NCBI RefSeq assembly: GCF_012979535.1
Contig: NZ_CP053015.1
Span: forward strand, 2,418,001 to 2,482,000
DNA: 64,000 nucleotides
Direction: 5' to 3'
Source: Sphingomonas lacunae
GTDB lineage: Bacteria; Pseudomonadota; Alphaproteobacteria; Sphingomonadales; Sphingomonadaceae
Position 1 is the stretch's first letter. Every line of letters begins with the position of its first letter. The translations under genes were made by a program, and so were the position numbers. Below, piece by piece: positions 55,959-64,000 of this stretch. The notes under the pieces were generated by a model. The model was not told the origin of the DNA, made no database searches, and was given only the letters and a program-made list of their open reading frames with translations.

Positions 55959-57827
55959 ATGGCAACAGCCACGCACGACATCACCACGTCCGACTCTTTG
56001 AACAATCCGGCATCGGAGGCCGTCGTTGTCCGCTTTGCGGGCGATAGCGGCGACGGCATGCAGTTGACCGGCGGGCAGTTCACACTGTCCACCGCATTGA
56101 GCGGCAATGACCTTGCGACTTTCCCGGATTTTCCGGCTGAAATTCGTGCGCCGCAGGGCACCTTGTTTGGTGTCTCCGCTTTCCAGATCAATTTCGGTTC
56201 GGACGAGATTGATACGGCGGGTGATGCCCCCGACGTGCTGGTCGCCATGAATCCGGCGGCGCTCAAGACCAATGTCGGCGCGCTGAAGCCCGGAGGGCTG
56301 ATCATCGCCGACATCGGCGAGTTCAACGAGCGCAATCTGGCCAAGGCGAAATATGCTGCCAACCCAATCGAGGACGGCAGCCTCGCCAAGTGGCAGGTGG
56401 TGCCGATCAACATTTCGCAACTGACCCTCGAAGCGGTGAAGCCGTTTGGCCTTGGCAACAAGGAGGCGCTGCGCTGCAAGAATATGTGGACGCTGGGCCT
56501 GGCGTTATGGATGTTCGACCGTGACCGTGCACCGCTGGTCGAATGGCTCAAGGGCAAGTTCGCCAAGAAGCCGGTGCTGGCCGAGGCCAATATCGCCGCG
56601 CTCAACGCGGGCCATGCCTATGGCGAAACAACCGAAATCGGCGGCGACCTGACGCAGAAACATGTTGCGCCGGCGCCTGTGTCACCCGGTCTCTATCGGA
56701 CCATGACCGGCGCAGAAGCCATTGCCTATGGTCTGGTGGCCGGCGCGCAACTCGCCGATGTGAAGATGTTCTTTGGCGGCTATCCGATCACGCCTGCCTC
56801 ATCGATCCTGCACTATCTCTCGGGCCTCAAGGAATATGGCATCACCACATTCCAGGCGGAAGACGAGATTGCCGCCATCGCCAGCGCCATCGGCGCCAGC
56901 TATGCCGGGCAGCTTGGCGTCACCAGTTCGTCGGGACCCGGTATTGCGCTCAAGGGTGAGGCGATGGGCCTCGCCATCATGACCGAATTGCCGCTGGTGA
57001 TCATCAACTCGCAGCGCGGCGGCCCGTCGACCGGATTGCCGACCAAGACCGAGCAGTCAGACCTGTATCAAGCGGTTTATGGCCGTAATGGCGACGCACC
57101 GATGCCTGTAATCGCGGCCCGTTCACCCGGCGACGCGTTCGATTGCGCCATCGAAGCCTGCCGCATCGCCACGCAATATATGACGCCGGTGATGCTGCTG
57201 ACCGATGGCTATATCGCCAACGCCGCCGAGCCGTGGAAGGTGCCGGACCTGTCAACCTATGACAGCTTCCCGGTGCAATTCCTTGAAGAAGTGCCCGAAG
57301 GTGGCTTCCTGCCTTACGCGCGCAACAACCATCTGGCACGCCCTTGGGTCAAGCCGGGGACGCCGGGCCTGTTGCACCGCATCGGCGGCATTGAAAAGCA
57401 GGTCGGTACGGGCAACCTCGACTATTCGCCCGAAAACCATCAGGCGATGACCGATTTGCGCCAGGCGAAGGTGGCCGGCATCAGCGTGCCCGACCAGCAA
57501 CTGCAACTGGGCGAGGCAGGCGATGACCTGGTCGTCGTCGGCTGGGGCTCGACCTATGGCCCGATCCATCAGGCAGTTCGTCGCGCGAGGGCACAAGGCA
57601 AGAAGGTAGCGCACTTGCACATCCGCCACATCAACCCGATGCCGGCAAACATGGGCGACCTGCTGCGTTCTTTCGGCAAGATCATCGTGCCGGAGATGAA
57701 TACAGGTCAGCTCAAGACTGTGCTTCGCGACCAATTCCTCGTTGATGCCAAGCCGCTCAACAAGGTGTCCGGCCAACCCTTCACCATAGCTGAAATCGAA
57801 GCCGCCATCGCGGGAGAACTCGCATGA
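55959..57827 (+). CDS. korA: 2-oxoacid:ferredoxin oxidoreductase, alpha subunit (gamma-alpha fusion)
   Basis: A 622-residue subunit that, with KorB, decarboxylates 2-oxoglutarate (or a related 2-oxoacid) to acyl-CoA while reducing ferredoxin. The N-terminal gamma domain starts AVVVRFAGDSGDGMQLTGGQF; the alpha domain begins near residue 250 with GAEAIAYGLVAGAQLADVKMFFGGYPITPAS and includes SSGPGIALKGEAMGLA. Fusion of gamma and alpha is the usual form in this clade. AGGA lies about 10 bases before the ATG. It overlaps korB by ATGA. Substrate is inferred from family length and context. Confidence 0.93.
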   Translation: MATATHDITTSDSLNNPASEAVVVRFAGDSGDGMQLTGGQFTLSTALSGNDLATFPDFPAEIRAPQGTLFGVSAFQINFGSDEIDTAGDAPDVLVAMNPAALKTNVGALKPGGLIIADIGEFNERNLAKAKYAANPIEDGSLAKWQVVPINISQLTLEAVKPFGLGNKEALRCKNMWTLGLALWMFDRDRAPLVEWLKGKFAKKPVLAEANIAALNAGHAYGETTEIGGDLTQKHVAPAPVSPGLYRTMTGAEAIAYGLVAGAQLADVKMFFGGYPITPASSILHYLSGLKEYGITTFQAEDEIAAIASAIGASYAGQLGVTSSSGPGIALKGEAMGLAIMTELPLVIINSQRGGPSTGLPTKTEQSDLYQAVYGRNGDAPMPVIAARSPGDAFDCAIEACRIATQYMTPVMLLTDGYIANAAEPWKVPDLSTYDSFPVQFLEEVPEGGFLPYARNNHLARPWVKPGTPGLLHRIGGIEKQVGTGNLDYSPENHQAMTDLRQAKVAGISVPDQQLQLGEAGDDLVVVGWGSTYGPIHQAVRRARAQGKKVAHLHIRHINPMPANMGDLLRSFGKIIVPEMNTGQLKTVLRDQFLVDAKPLNKVSGQPFTIAEIEAAIAGELA

Positions 57828-58855
57828 ACGACATGACCCCCATCGCACGCGCCACCACGCCCAAGGATTGGGAAACCGATCAGGAAGTCCGCTGGTGCCC
57901 CGGTTGCGGCGACTATGCGATCCTCAAGGCGGTGCAGCGCACCATGCCGGAGATAGGCGGCACGCCGGAGAACACCGTGTTCGTCAGCGGCATCGGCTGC
58001 TCGTCGCGCTTCCCCTATTATATGGAAACCTATGGCTTCCACACCATCCATGGCCGTGCACCGGCTGTTGCCACGGGTGTGAAACTCGCGAACCCGGACC
58101 TCGACGTCTGGGTGATTTCGGGTGACGGGGACGCACTGTCTATTGGTGGCAACCACACCTTCCACCTGTTGCGCCGCAATCTCGATTGCCAGTTCTTGCT
58201 GTTCAACAACGAGATTTACGGCCTGACCAAGGGCCAATATTCACCGACCTCGGCGGTGGGCACGCGCAGCCCCTCGACCCCCTATGGTTCGGTGGACCGC
58301 CCGGCCCAGGCCTGTGCCTTTGCACTGGGCGCCGGTGCCCGTTTCGTCGCCCGTTCCTATGACGTCGCCAAGCAGACGGTCGACGTGCTCAAAGCTGCCC
58401 ATGCCCACAAGGGCGCGAGCTTTGTCGAAATTTTCCAGAACTGCATCGTCTACAATGAAGATGTGTTCGCCGGATTTACCGACAAGGCGAACAGCGGCCA
58501 CCAGCTGTGGCTCAAGCATGGCGAGCCCATGCTGTTCGGCAATGCCAAGGCGGGTGAGAACAAGGGCATTGCCCTCGACCGTGATCGCCTCGAGCTCAAG
58601 GTTGTCGATGTTGTCGATGGCGACTGGCAGGCGGCTGGCGTGCTGGTCCACGATGAGACCAACCGTTCGATCGCCCACATGCTGGTCGAGATGAAGTTCG
58701 GTGAATTCCCGATGGCCCTCGGCGTGCTCTACAATGATCCGGCACCGACCTTTGACGATGCGGTGATCGAACAGAATGCCAAAGCCAGCGAAGGCAAGAC
58801 ACCGAACCTCGCCAACCTGCTCAAGAAGGGGCAGACTTGGCAGGTCGCTGGCTGA
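57824..58855 (+). CDS. korB: 2-oxoacid:ferredoxin oxidoreductase, beta subunit
   Basis: A 343-residue subunit binding thiamine diphosphate and one 4Fe-4S cluster. CPGCGDY (Cys25, Cys28) and GIGCSSR (Cys59) supply three cluster ligands; a fourth Cys lies in FQNCIVYNED. The TPP site is ISGDGDALSIGGNH with NNEIYGLTKGQYSPTS. KorAB runs beside or instead of the NAD-linked 2-oxoglutarate dehydrogenase and supplies low-potential electrons; no ferredoxin gene is in the window. The following gene may start inside its 3' end. Confidence 0.95.
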   Translation: MNDMTPIARATTPKDWETDQEVRWCPGCGDYAILKAVQRTMPEIGGTPENTVFVSGIGCSSRFPYYMETYGFHTIHGRAPAVATGVKLANPDLDVWVISGDGDALSIGGNHTFHLLRRNLDCQFLLFNNEIYGLTKGQYSPTSAVGTRSPSTPYGSVDRPAQACAFALGAGARFVARSYDVAKQTVDVLKAAHAHKGASFVEIFQNCIVYNEDVFAGFTDKANSGHQLWLKHGEPMLFGNAKAGENKGIALDRDRLELKVVDVVDGDWQAAGVLVHDETNRSIAHMLVEMKFGEFPMALGVLYNDPAPTFDDAVIEQNAKASEGKTPNLANLLKKGQTWQVAG

Positions 58856-59400
58856 CGATGTGTGTGGGAGCGGCCTTGGCGGCGATATTCGCTGCTCTGG
58901 CCGCTTCGCCCGCAGCGGCAGATGGGCCGTCAGTGCCGATTGCCAGTTTGCAGCAGCCTCCACCAACAGCCAATGGGCCATGGGGTCCGCTAGCGCTGGT
59001 GGTCATCGACCGTGACCGGGCTCGACCTTCTGGCGGTTACTATTGCCCGCCGACAGAGGACCCCGAAGACATCTGCCTCGGCTATGAAATTGTCGAAGGC
59101 GGCGGCGAGATCATCCGTTACCTGGCTCCGCCAACAGAAGGATGGCAAAGGACCGGCCGTCGCCAACGTTTCCGCTTCACCGGCGGTCATGCCGTGCGCT
59201 GGGTAGACTCGCCGCGATCAGTCGCGATAATCGAACAGACTGAAGCGGGACACCGCTGGGTGGCATGGTCCACGCCGCTCCAGCGGGGCTGGGCCTGTTT
59301 TCCGCAAACCGTCATTGACCATTTTCAGTTGGTACCGTCGCAACCGTGGCAAGACCATGAAGGCGAAGAAAATTGCATTAGGGTCCGCGGAAGCCATTGA
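58837..59400 (+). CDS. Exported hypothetical protein
   Basis: A 187-residue protein with a signal peptide (GAALAAIFAALAASPAAA) and a mature domain of about 155 residues with four Cys (GYYCPPTEDPEDICLGY early; WACFPQ and ENCIRV late), probably two disulfides in the periplasm. No family was recognised. A TTG at 58837 has AAGGGG five bases upstream and supplies the basic n-region (MAGRW); the ATG at 58858 gives an uncharged start. If TTG is right, the gene overlaps korB by 19 bases and is translationally coupled to it. Confidence 0.75.
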   Translation: MAGRWLTMCVGAALAAIFAALAASPAAADGPSVPIASLQQPPPTANGPWGPLALVVIDRDRARPSGGYYCPPTEDPEDICLGYEIVEGGGEIIRYLAPPTEGWQRTGRRQRFRFTGGHAVRWVDSPRSVAIIEQTEAGHRWVAWSTPLQRGWACFPQTVIDHFQLVPSQPWQDHEGEENCIRVRGSH

Positions 59401-59453
59401 TGCCATTGCCAACAGGATTGTTTCTCTACACACAAGAGGGATTCTGGTTCTGA

Positions 59454-60440
59454 TTGAGCGAGTTTTCCTTGGACAATATCACCCATAGCCTGATCGGTGC
59501 CGTCCTGGGCCAGGCCGGTCTCAAGCGCCTGTCGGGCATGGGCATGCCGACCCTGATTATCGCCGCCAATATTCCCGACATCGATGCCGCCTGCTTCTTT
59601 TGGCTCGAGGGTCAGGAACATTTGGGTTTCCGGCGCGGTATCACGCATGGACCGATTGCTCTGCTGCTGTTACCGCTTGCCTTGACCGCCATCATGATCG
59701 CCTATGACCGGTGGCAAGCCAGGAAGGGCACGCGGCCGAGAGAACGGCTGCCTGTCCGATTTGTCCCGCTCTATCTGTTGGCGCTGATCGGCACGATCAG
59801 CCATCCTTTTTTCGACTGGCTTAACAACTATGGCATCCGCCTGTTGGAACCATTTTCGTCGCGCTGGTTCTATGGTGATAGCCTGTTCATCATTGATGTG
59901 TGGATGTGGACAGGCCTCGGCCTGTCCTATTGGATATCCCGTCGGCGCGAACGGGCGCGCCGGACGGATTGGCGGAGGCCAGCCCTGTTCGGACTGGCAG
60001 CCTTGGCGACCTATGTCCTGATGAACATGGCTATCAGCACGATCGCTGAACGAATGATCCGTACACAGCTGCTTTCGGCTGGGGTCACCCCCACACTGGT
60101 TGTTGCCAGTCCACCACCCCTTCTGTTCTGGCAGCGCGACGTTTTCTGGCGCAATGACGAGCGATACGGCCGGGGTAAGGTCAATCTGCTTGGGGACAGT
60201 GATGTGGACAGCATTGGCAATTCTACCGGGATGAACGACGCGCTGATACAGGCAGCTGTTGGCAAGGACAGCAGTGCAGCTGCGTTTCTCTTTTGGGCGC
60301 GGATGCCATTCGCTTATCGGGACGGAGGCAACCTCGTCATCGGCGACCAGCGCTTTTCCGATGAACTCGCCGCAGGTCGATTCAGTATTGCCATTCCGCT
60401 GACCGCTTCCGGACCGGCGCAGCGACAGGCCGGTCAATGA
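59454..60440 (+). CDS. Metal-dependent hydrolase-like membrane protein (DUF457/YdjM type)
   Basis: A 328-residue inner-membrane protein. The N-terminal DNITHSLIGAVLGQ and IIAANIPDIDA, then GITHGP and ISHPFFDWLNNYGIRL, carry the His/Asp ligands of the LexA-binding/DUF457 family; about five membrane helices follow, and a soluble C-terminal region faces one side. Enzymatic activity is unproven in this family. The start is TTG at 59454 (AGAGGGA upstream); a TTG at 59469, giving MDNITHS, matches homologues better. It overlaps phr by ATGA. Confidence 0.85.
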   Translation: MSEFSLDNITHSLIGAVLGQAGLKRLSGMGMPTLIIAANIPDIDAACFFWLEGQEHLGFRRGITHGPIALLLLPLALTAIMIAYDRWQARKGTRPRERLPVRFVPLYLLALIGTISHPFFDWLNNYGIRLLEPFSSRWFYGDSLFIIDVWMWTGLGLSYWISRRRERARRTDWRRPALFGLAALATYVLMNMAISTIAERMIRTQLLSAGVTPTLVVASPPPLLFWQRDVFWRNDERYGRGKVNLLGDSDVDSIGNSTGMNDALIQAAVGKDSSAAAFLFWARMPFAYRDGGNLVIGDQRFSDELAAGRFSIAIPLTASGPAQRQAGQ

Positions 60441-61831
60441 GCGCGCCACAAATCGTCTGGTTCCGTCGTGACCTTCGCCTTGCTGATCAGGCCGCACTGG
60501 CGGCCGCTGCGGCAGCAGGCCCAGTAATCCCGGTCTACATTCTCGACGATGAAACACCTCGCCATCGGCGCATGGGGGCCGCGTCACGGTGGTGGTTGCA
60601 TCATAGCCTGACCGCCCTTGCTCGGCAGCTGGACGAGAGGGGATCGAGGCTGATCCTGCGTTCAGGCAGTGCGGCCGAAAATCTGGCAAAGCTGGTTGCG
60701 GAAACAGGGGCTTCGTCCATTCATGCGCTGCACCACTATGAGCCGTGGTGGCGCAATGCCGAGACCGCATTGCGAAAGGCCTTGCCACCCGGCGTGCAGT
60801 TGCACCTTCATCACGGCAATTATCTGTTGCCCCCGGGCAGTGTCAAAACGGGTTCCGGGACGGACTTCAAGATCTACACGCCCTTTTGGCGGGCATTGAA
60901 CCAGCATATGCCCCCGTCTGCTCCGCTGTCTGCGCCGAGAGCAATGACCGTTCCTTTAAGATGGCCTGCCAGCGAAGCGTTGGACGCGTGGCGGCTGTTA
61001 CCGCGCCATCCAGATTGGGCGACCGGATTTGGGGACTGGACTCCGGGAGAAGCCGGCGCCCTGGCCCAATTGGAGTGGTTCGAGCCATTCGCTAGCCGCT
61101 ATGACAGCCGGCGCAACCTGCCTTCGGTTGAAGGCAGCAGCCGGTTGAGCCCGCACCTTCATTTTGGTGAAGTGTCGCCCGCCACCGTCTGGCACCGACT
61201 GATGGGGAAGGGCGGAGAAGTTGAGACCTATCTGAAAGAACTGGTCTGGCGGGATTATGCCCAGAATTTGATCCTCTCCATGCCCGATTATGGCAACCGC
61301 AACGGCAAGAGCCAATTTGACGCACTTCCATGGCGCGATATCGAGCAACCGACTGTCGCGGCAGAGCTGCTCGCCTGGCAACAGGGCCGTACCGGCTATC
61401 CCATCGTCGATGCCGGGATGCGACAGCTTTGGACGACAGGGTGGATGCACAATCGCGTGCGGATGATCGCAGCGTCATTCCTGATCAAGCATCTGTTGAT
61501 TGACTGGCGAGTAGGCGAGCAATGGTTTTGGGATACGCTGGTTGACGCAGATTATGCCAGCAATGCCGCCAACTGGCAGTGGGTCGCCGGCAGTGGCGTT
61601 GACGCAAACATGTTCGTGAGGATCATGGCGCCGCTAAGCCAGTCGGAGAAGTTCGACGCTGGCGCCTATATACGTCGGTGGGTTCCTGAGTTACGGGAAC
61701 TGCCTGAGCCATGGCTGCATGATCCCACCGGTCATGGCCAGTGGGTAAGGGGCTATCCCAAGGCGATCATCGGCCACCGCGAGGCCCGCGAGCGGGCGCT
61801 TGCGGCCTTTGCCGGCATCAAGGGTGGTTAG
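60437..61831 (+). CDS. phr: Deoxyribodipyrimidine photolyase
   Basis: A 464-residue class I CPD photolyase that uses FADH- and blue light to split cyclobutane dimers. The N-terminal antenna domain begins PQIVWFRRDLRLADQ. The FAD domain contains ELVWRDYAQNLILSMPDY, TGYPIVDAGMRQLWTTGWMHNR, and WQWVAGSGVDANMFVRIMAP. The FAD-binding and photoreduction tryptophans are in place. It is coupled to the upstream membrane-protein gene. Confidence 0.96.
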   Translation: MSAPQIVWFRRDLRLADQAALAAAAAAGPVIPVYILDDETPRHRRMGAASRWWLHHSLTALARQLDERGSRLILRSGSAAENLAKLVAETGASSIHALHHYEPWWRNAETALRKALPPGVQLHLHHGNYLLPPGSVKTGSGTDFKIYTPFWRALNQHMPPSAPLSAPRAMTVPLRWPASEALDAWRLLPRHPDWATGFGDWTPGEAGALAQLEWFEPFASRYDSRRNLPSVEGSSRLSPHLHFGEVSPATVWHRLMGKGGEVETYLKELVWRDYAQNLILSMPDYGNRNGKSQFDALPWRDIEQPTVAAELLAWQQGRTGYPIVDAGMRQLWTTGWMHNRVRMIAASFLIKHLLIDWRVGEQWFWDTLVDADYASNAANWQWVAGSGVDANMFVRIMAPLSQSEKFDAGAYIRRWVPELRELPEPWLHDPTGHGQWVRGYPKAIIGHREARERALAAFAGIKGG

Positions 61832-61891
61832 GCCGACAGTGTCAATTGTGAAACATTGCCAGCCCCGATGGCTTGGGGCAGAGTCGTGCGC

Positions 61892-63193
61892 ATGAACGCG
61901 CCACGGCCAGCGCCATTGCACGCCTCACATCAAGGGAGAGGCCAGCATTTGATAAAGGCCGACCGGGGGTTTTCCTCGGGTGGTCTGTTTGCCCGGTTGG
62001 CGGTGATTGTGCCGGCCTGGCTGTTCCATCGCATTCTTGATCGGCTGGACGCAGCCTTTGATCATGGTCGCATAGACGGCCGGTTGCCTGATGGGACCAT
62101 CCGGGTAATTGGCGGACGGGGACCAGGGCCCCAAGCCAGTATCGATCTGCACAGCTGGGCCGCACTGATGCGCTTGCTTCTCAGCGGATCAGTGGGGTGG
62201 TTCAAATCCTGGATGGCAGGGGAGTGGGAAAGCGACGATCCTGTAACGCTGTTAGCCGCCTTTTCTGCGAACCGGCATAAGCTAGCCTCAATAGGGCGCG
62301 CGCGGGGACCGATGCGGTGGCTAAACCATCTCCATCATCTCTGGCGGCGCAATAGCCGCTCTGGTGCCGTGCGAAACATTCATGCCCATTATGATCTGGG
62401 CAATGATTTTTATGCTGCATGGCTCGGAAAGACGATGGTGTATTCCAGCGCGCTCTTTGATGCTGATCATCCGGAAGAGGCACTGGACAAGGCGCAGTTG
62501 CGCAAGATTGACGCGGCACTCGATCGGCTGGACTTGGTCGAGGGACAGCATCTGCTGGAAATCGGCTGTGGTTGGGGCGCGCTGGGTGTCCGGGCGATGG
62601 AAAGGCATGGCGTTACCTATACGGGCCTGACGCTTAGCGAAGAGCAAGCCGCATGGGCAGCCCCGCTCGTCGGCCCCAATGGCAGAGTGGTGCTTCGCGA
62701 TTATCGCGACGAGACAGGGCTGTATGACGCAATTGCCAGTATCGAAATGGTCGAGGCTGTCGGGCAATCCTATTGGCCGGACTATCTTGATGCCATTGCC
62801 CGCCGGCTCAAACCCGGTGGGCGCGCGGTCATCCAATATATCTCGATCGATGACGCCCTGTTCGATAGCTATGCCGCCAATGCCGACTTTATTCAGACCT
62901 ACATATTTCCTGGCGGTTGCCTCATTTCGGTGAGCCGATTCAAGGAATTGGCCGACAAGGCGGGCTTGCATTGGCAAGACCAGACCGATTTCCCGATCGA
63001 TTATGCCGAAACCCTCCAACGTTGGCGCCAGGCTTATGACGTGGCGGTAGCGGCGGGGCGGCTTTCCGCTTTCCCTGCTGATTTCCATCGCCTGTGGCGA
63101 TTTTATCTGATTTACTGCGAAGCCGGCTTCCGCGGCGGCGGCATCAGTGTGGCGCAGGCCACCTTGTGCAAACCGCGGGAGCAGGCGCAATGA
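61892..63193 (+). CDS. cfa: Cyclopropane-fatty-acyl-phospholipid synthase
   Basis: A 433-residue SAM-dependent enzyme adding a methylene to cis double bonds of membrane phospholipids. The N-terminal lipid-binding region is followed by NIHAHYDLGNDFYAAWL, the SAM motif LEIGCGWGAL at about 222-231, and EMVEAVGQSYWPDYL; the C-terminal QTYIFPGGCL is also typical. ATG 61892 was chosen; ATGs further upstream (61856, 61868) have no family similarity. It follows phr after about 60 bases and precedes a lipoprotein hydrolase. Confidence 0.95.
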   Translation: MNAPRPAPLHASHQGRGQHLIKADRGFSSGGLFARLAVIVPAWLFHRILDRLDAAFDHGRIDGRLPDGTIRVIGGRGPGPQASIDLHSWAALMRLLLSGSVGWFKSWMAGEWESDDPVTLLAAFSANRHKLASIGRARGPMRWLNHLHHLWRRNSRSGAVRNIHAHYDLGNDFYAAWLGKTMVYSSALFDADHPEEALDKAQLRKIDAALDRLDLVEGQHLLEIGCGWGALGVRAMERHGVTYTGLTLSEEQAAWAAPLVGPNGRVVLRDYRDETGLYDAIASIEMVEAVGQSYWPDYLDAIARRLKPGGRAVIQYISIDDALFDSYAANADFIQTYIFPGGCLISVSRFKELADKAGLHWQDQTDFPIDYAETLQRWRQAYDVAVAAGRLSAFPADFHRLWRFYLIYCEAGFRGGGISVAQATLCKPREQAQ

Positions 63194-63233
63194 TAACGGT
63201 CGGTGCCAAACCGGCGAAGAGAGGGGCCCAGCC

Positions 63234-64000
63234 ATGAAATTGATCCGCACTATCGCCATGACAGCCACTGCTCTGGTGGGCATCGGCGCACTGGCGGGAT
63301 GCACACCCGCACCGCCGCCGATGACGACCGCGGGTGGTCAGCCGATTGTCGAATTGCCGAGGGACATGAATGTCCTGTTCTGGACCCAGCCCCAGCGCGA
63401 CCTCGCTTTTCGTATGTTTGACACTGTCGCGCCGGCCCGAACCATCCGTGCGGGTGGGCAAGTGATGGCCTTGCCGCACGGTGCGCCACTCAATCCGGTT
63501 TGGGAAGCGGACGGTCGCAGTTGGACCGTGGACAGTCATATGGCGGACCAGCGCTTGGCTGGGCTGATCATCATCCAGGATGGGCGTATCCGGCTTGAGC
63601 GTTATGGCCTGGGTTTTTCGGGGGCAGGCCGATGGACAAGCTTTTCCGTCGCCAAATCCTTTACCTCGACCCTGGTCGGCGCAGCTGTTCAGGACGGCTA
63701 TATCACTTCGCTCGATGCACCGGTAACTCGCTATATCCCGGAACTGGCCGGCAGCGGCTATGATGGCGTGACGGTGGCCCAGCTATTGGCCATGCAGTCG
63801 GGTGTGCGCTGGAATGAGGATTATACCGACCCGAACAGCGACGTGGCCTTGTTCAACCTGCAACAACCTGCAGACGGGCTTGATCCGGTCACAGCCTATA
63901 TGCGACGGCTGCCCCGGGCTCATGCACCGGGCACACGCTGGAATTACAATACCGGTGAAACCAATCTTATCGGTGTTCTCGTTGAACGTGCGACCGGCAA
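63234..64000 (+). CDS. Lipoprotein serine hydrolase, beta-lactamase (class C/6-aminohexanoate hydrolase) family, truncated by window end
   Basis: The first 255 codons of a gene that runs off the right edge. A signal peptide ends in a lipobox (GALAGC), so it is a lipoprotein. The catalytic SxxK is SVAK in TSFSVAKSFTS and the YxN motif is YNT in RWNYNTGETN. Such proteins are esterases, amidases or D-aminopeptidases more often than true beta-lactamases. GAGAGGGG sits nine bases before the ATG. The C-terminal part cannot be judged. Confidence 0.88.
   Translation, partial: MKLIRTIAMTATALVGIGALAGCTPAPPPMTTAGGQPIVELPRDMNVLFWTQPQRDLAFRMFDTVAPARTIRAGGQVMALPHGAPLNPVWEADGRSWTVDSHMADQRLAGLIIIQDGRIRLERYGLGFSGAGRWTSFSVAKSFTSTLVGAAVQDGYITSLDAPVTRYIPELAGSGYDGVTVAQLLAMQSGVRWNEDYTDPNSDVALFNLQQPADGLDPVTAYMRRLPRAHAPGTRWNYNTGETNLIGVLVERATG

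Noticed and set aside
63234..64000. True class C beta-lactamase conferring resistance
   Set aside because: SxxK and YxN are present, but the lipoprotein N-terminus and SVAK/YNT context are of the general serine hydrolase family; the third motif lies outside the window.

Overview
This 64 kb window looks like a piece of chromosome from a free-living alphaproteobacterium, most likely a sphingomonad (order Sphingomonadales). The reasons are: a DivL-type tyrosine 'histidine kinase', AddAB rather than RecBCD, the gene order ahcY-divL-tsaE-amgK-murU-addB-addA-trxA, an EAL protein and a PilZ protein near mfd, a DOMON-like/DUF1343 pair, a KorAB 2-oxoacid:ferredoxin oxidoreductase, an MlaA without a lipobox, GC-rich DNA and frequent TTG/GTG starts. 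I see no rRNA, CRISPR array, transposase, integrase or phage gene. Species-level placement is not possible from reading alone.

Layout. 1-3059 (minus): glycosyltransferase, peroxiredoxin, AMP nucleosidase, and probably the start of one more gene at the left edge. 3108-5296 (plus): yqgE, then ahcY behind a striking inverted repeat and closed by a strong terminator. 5445-16904 (plus): a tightly overlapping operon of divL, tsaE, amgK, murU, addB and addA, with trxA just behind it. 16908-18134 (minus): argJ. 18290-22683 (plus): a TonB-C-like secreted protein, a small hydrophobic ORF just upstream of secA, secA, and a small membrane-anchored protein. 22729-25790: tRNA-Asn, nadK and a c-di-GMP phosphodiesterase. 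25803-29530 (minus): sdhE and mfd; recG diverges from them. 31699-33313 (minus): tyrS and a PilZ protein. 33345-35101 (plus): a DOMON-like protein and NamZ/DUF1343.

35163-46943 is an accessory catabolic block. A minus-strand operon holds two acyl-CoA dehydrogenases, an SDR and a thiolase. Next to it on the plus strand are a GH84 glycosidase, an MHS-type transporter, two nitronate-monooxygenase-family flavoproteins, an alpha-methylacyl-CoA racemase and a tyrosine-phosphatase-like protein; an acyl-CoA thioesterase lies on the minus strand. A 16-base sequence with one mismatch occurs upstream of both the acyl-CoA dehydrogenase operon and the first flavoprotein gene, suggesting one regulator.

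47012-58855 holds a secreted nuclease, a lipoprotein PQQ/heme c alcohol dehydrogenase, phosphoglucomutase, MlaA, tRNA-Lys, folK and a family-5 uracil-DNA glycosylase with overlapping start codons, rppH, an HSL-type esterase, and korAB behind a long inverted repeat. 58837-64000 holds a secreted hypothetical protein, a DUF457-like membrane protein, photolyase, cyclopropane fatty acid synthase and a truncated lipoprotein serine hydrolase.

Three themes link distant genes. (1) Peptidoglycan amino-sugar recycling: AmgK and MurU (MurNAc to UDP-MurNAc), a NamZ-type exo-muramidase with no signal peptide, and a cytoplasmic GH84 hexosaminidase. (2) Genome maintenance: AddAB, Mfd, RecG, uracil-DNA glycosylase, photolyase. 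(3) CoA-thioester catabolism feeding acetyl-CoA to central metabolism, where KorAB can use 2-oxoglutarate. The least explained signals are the three inverted-repeat operators (ahcY, korA, catabolic block) and the small ORF upstream of secA. I found no clearly new multi-gene defence or mobile system.
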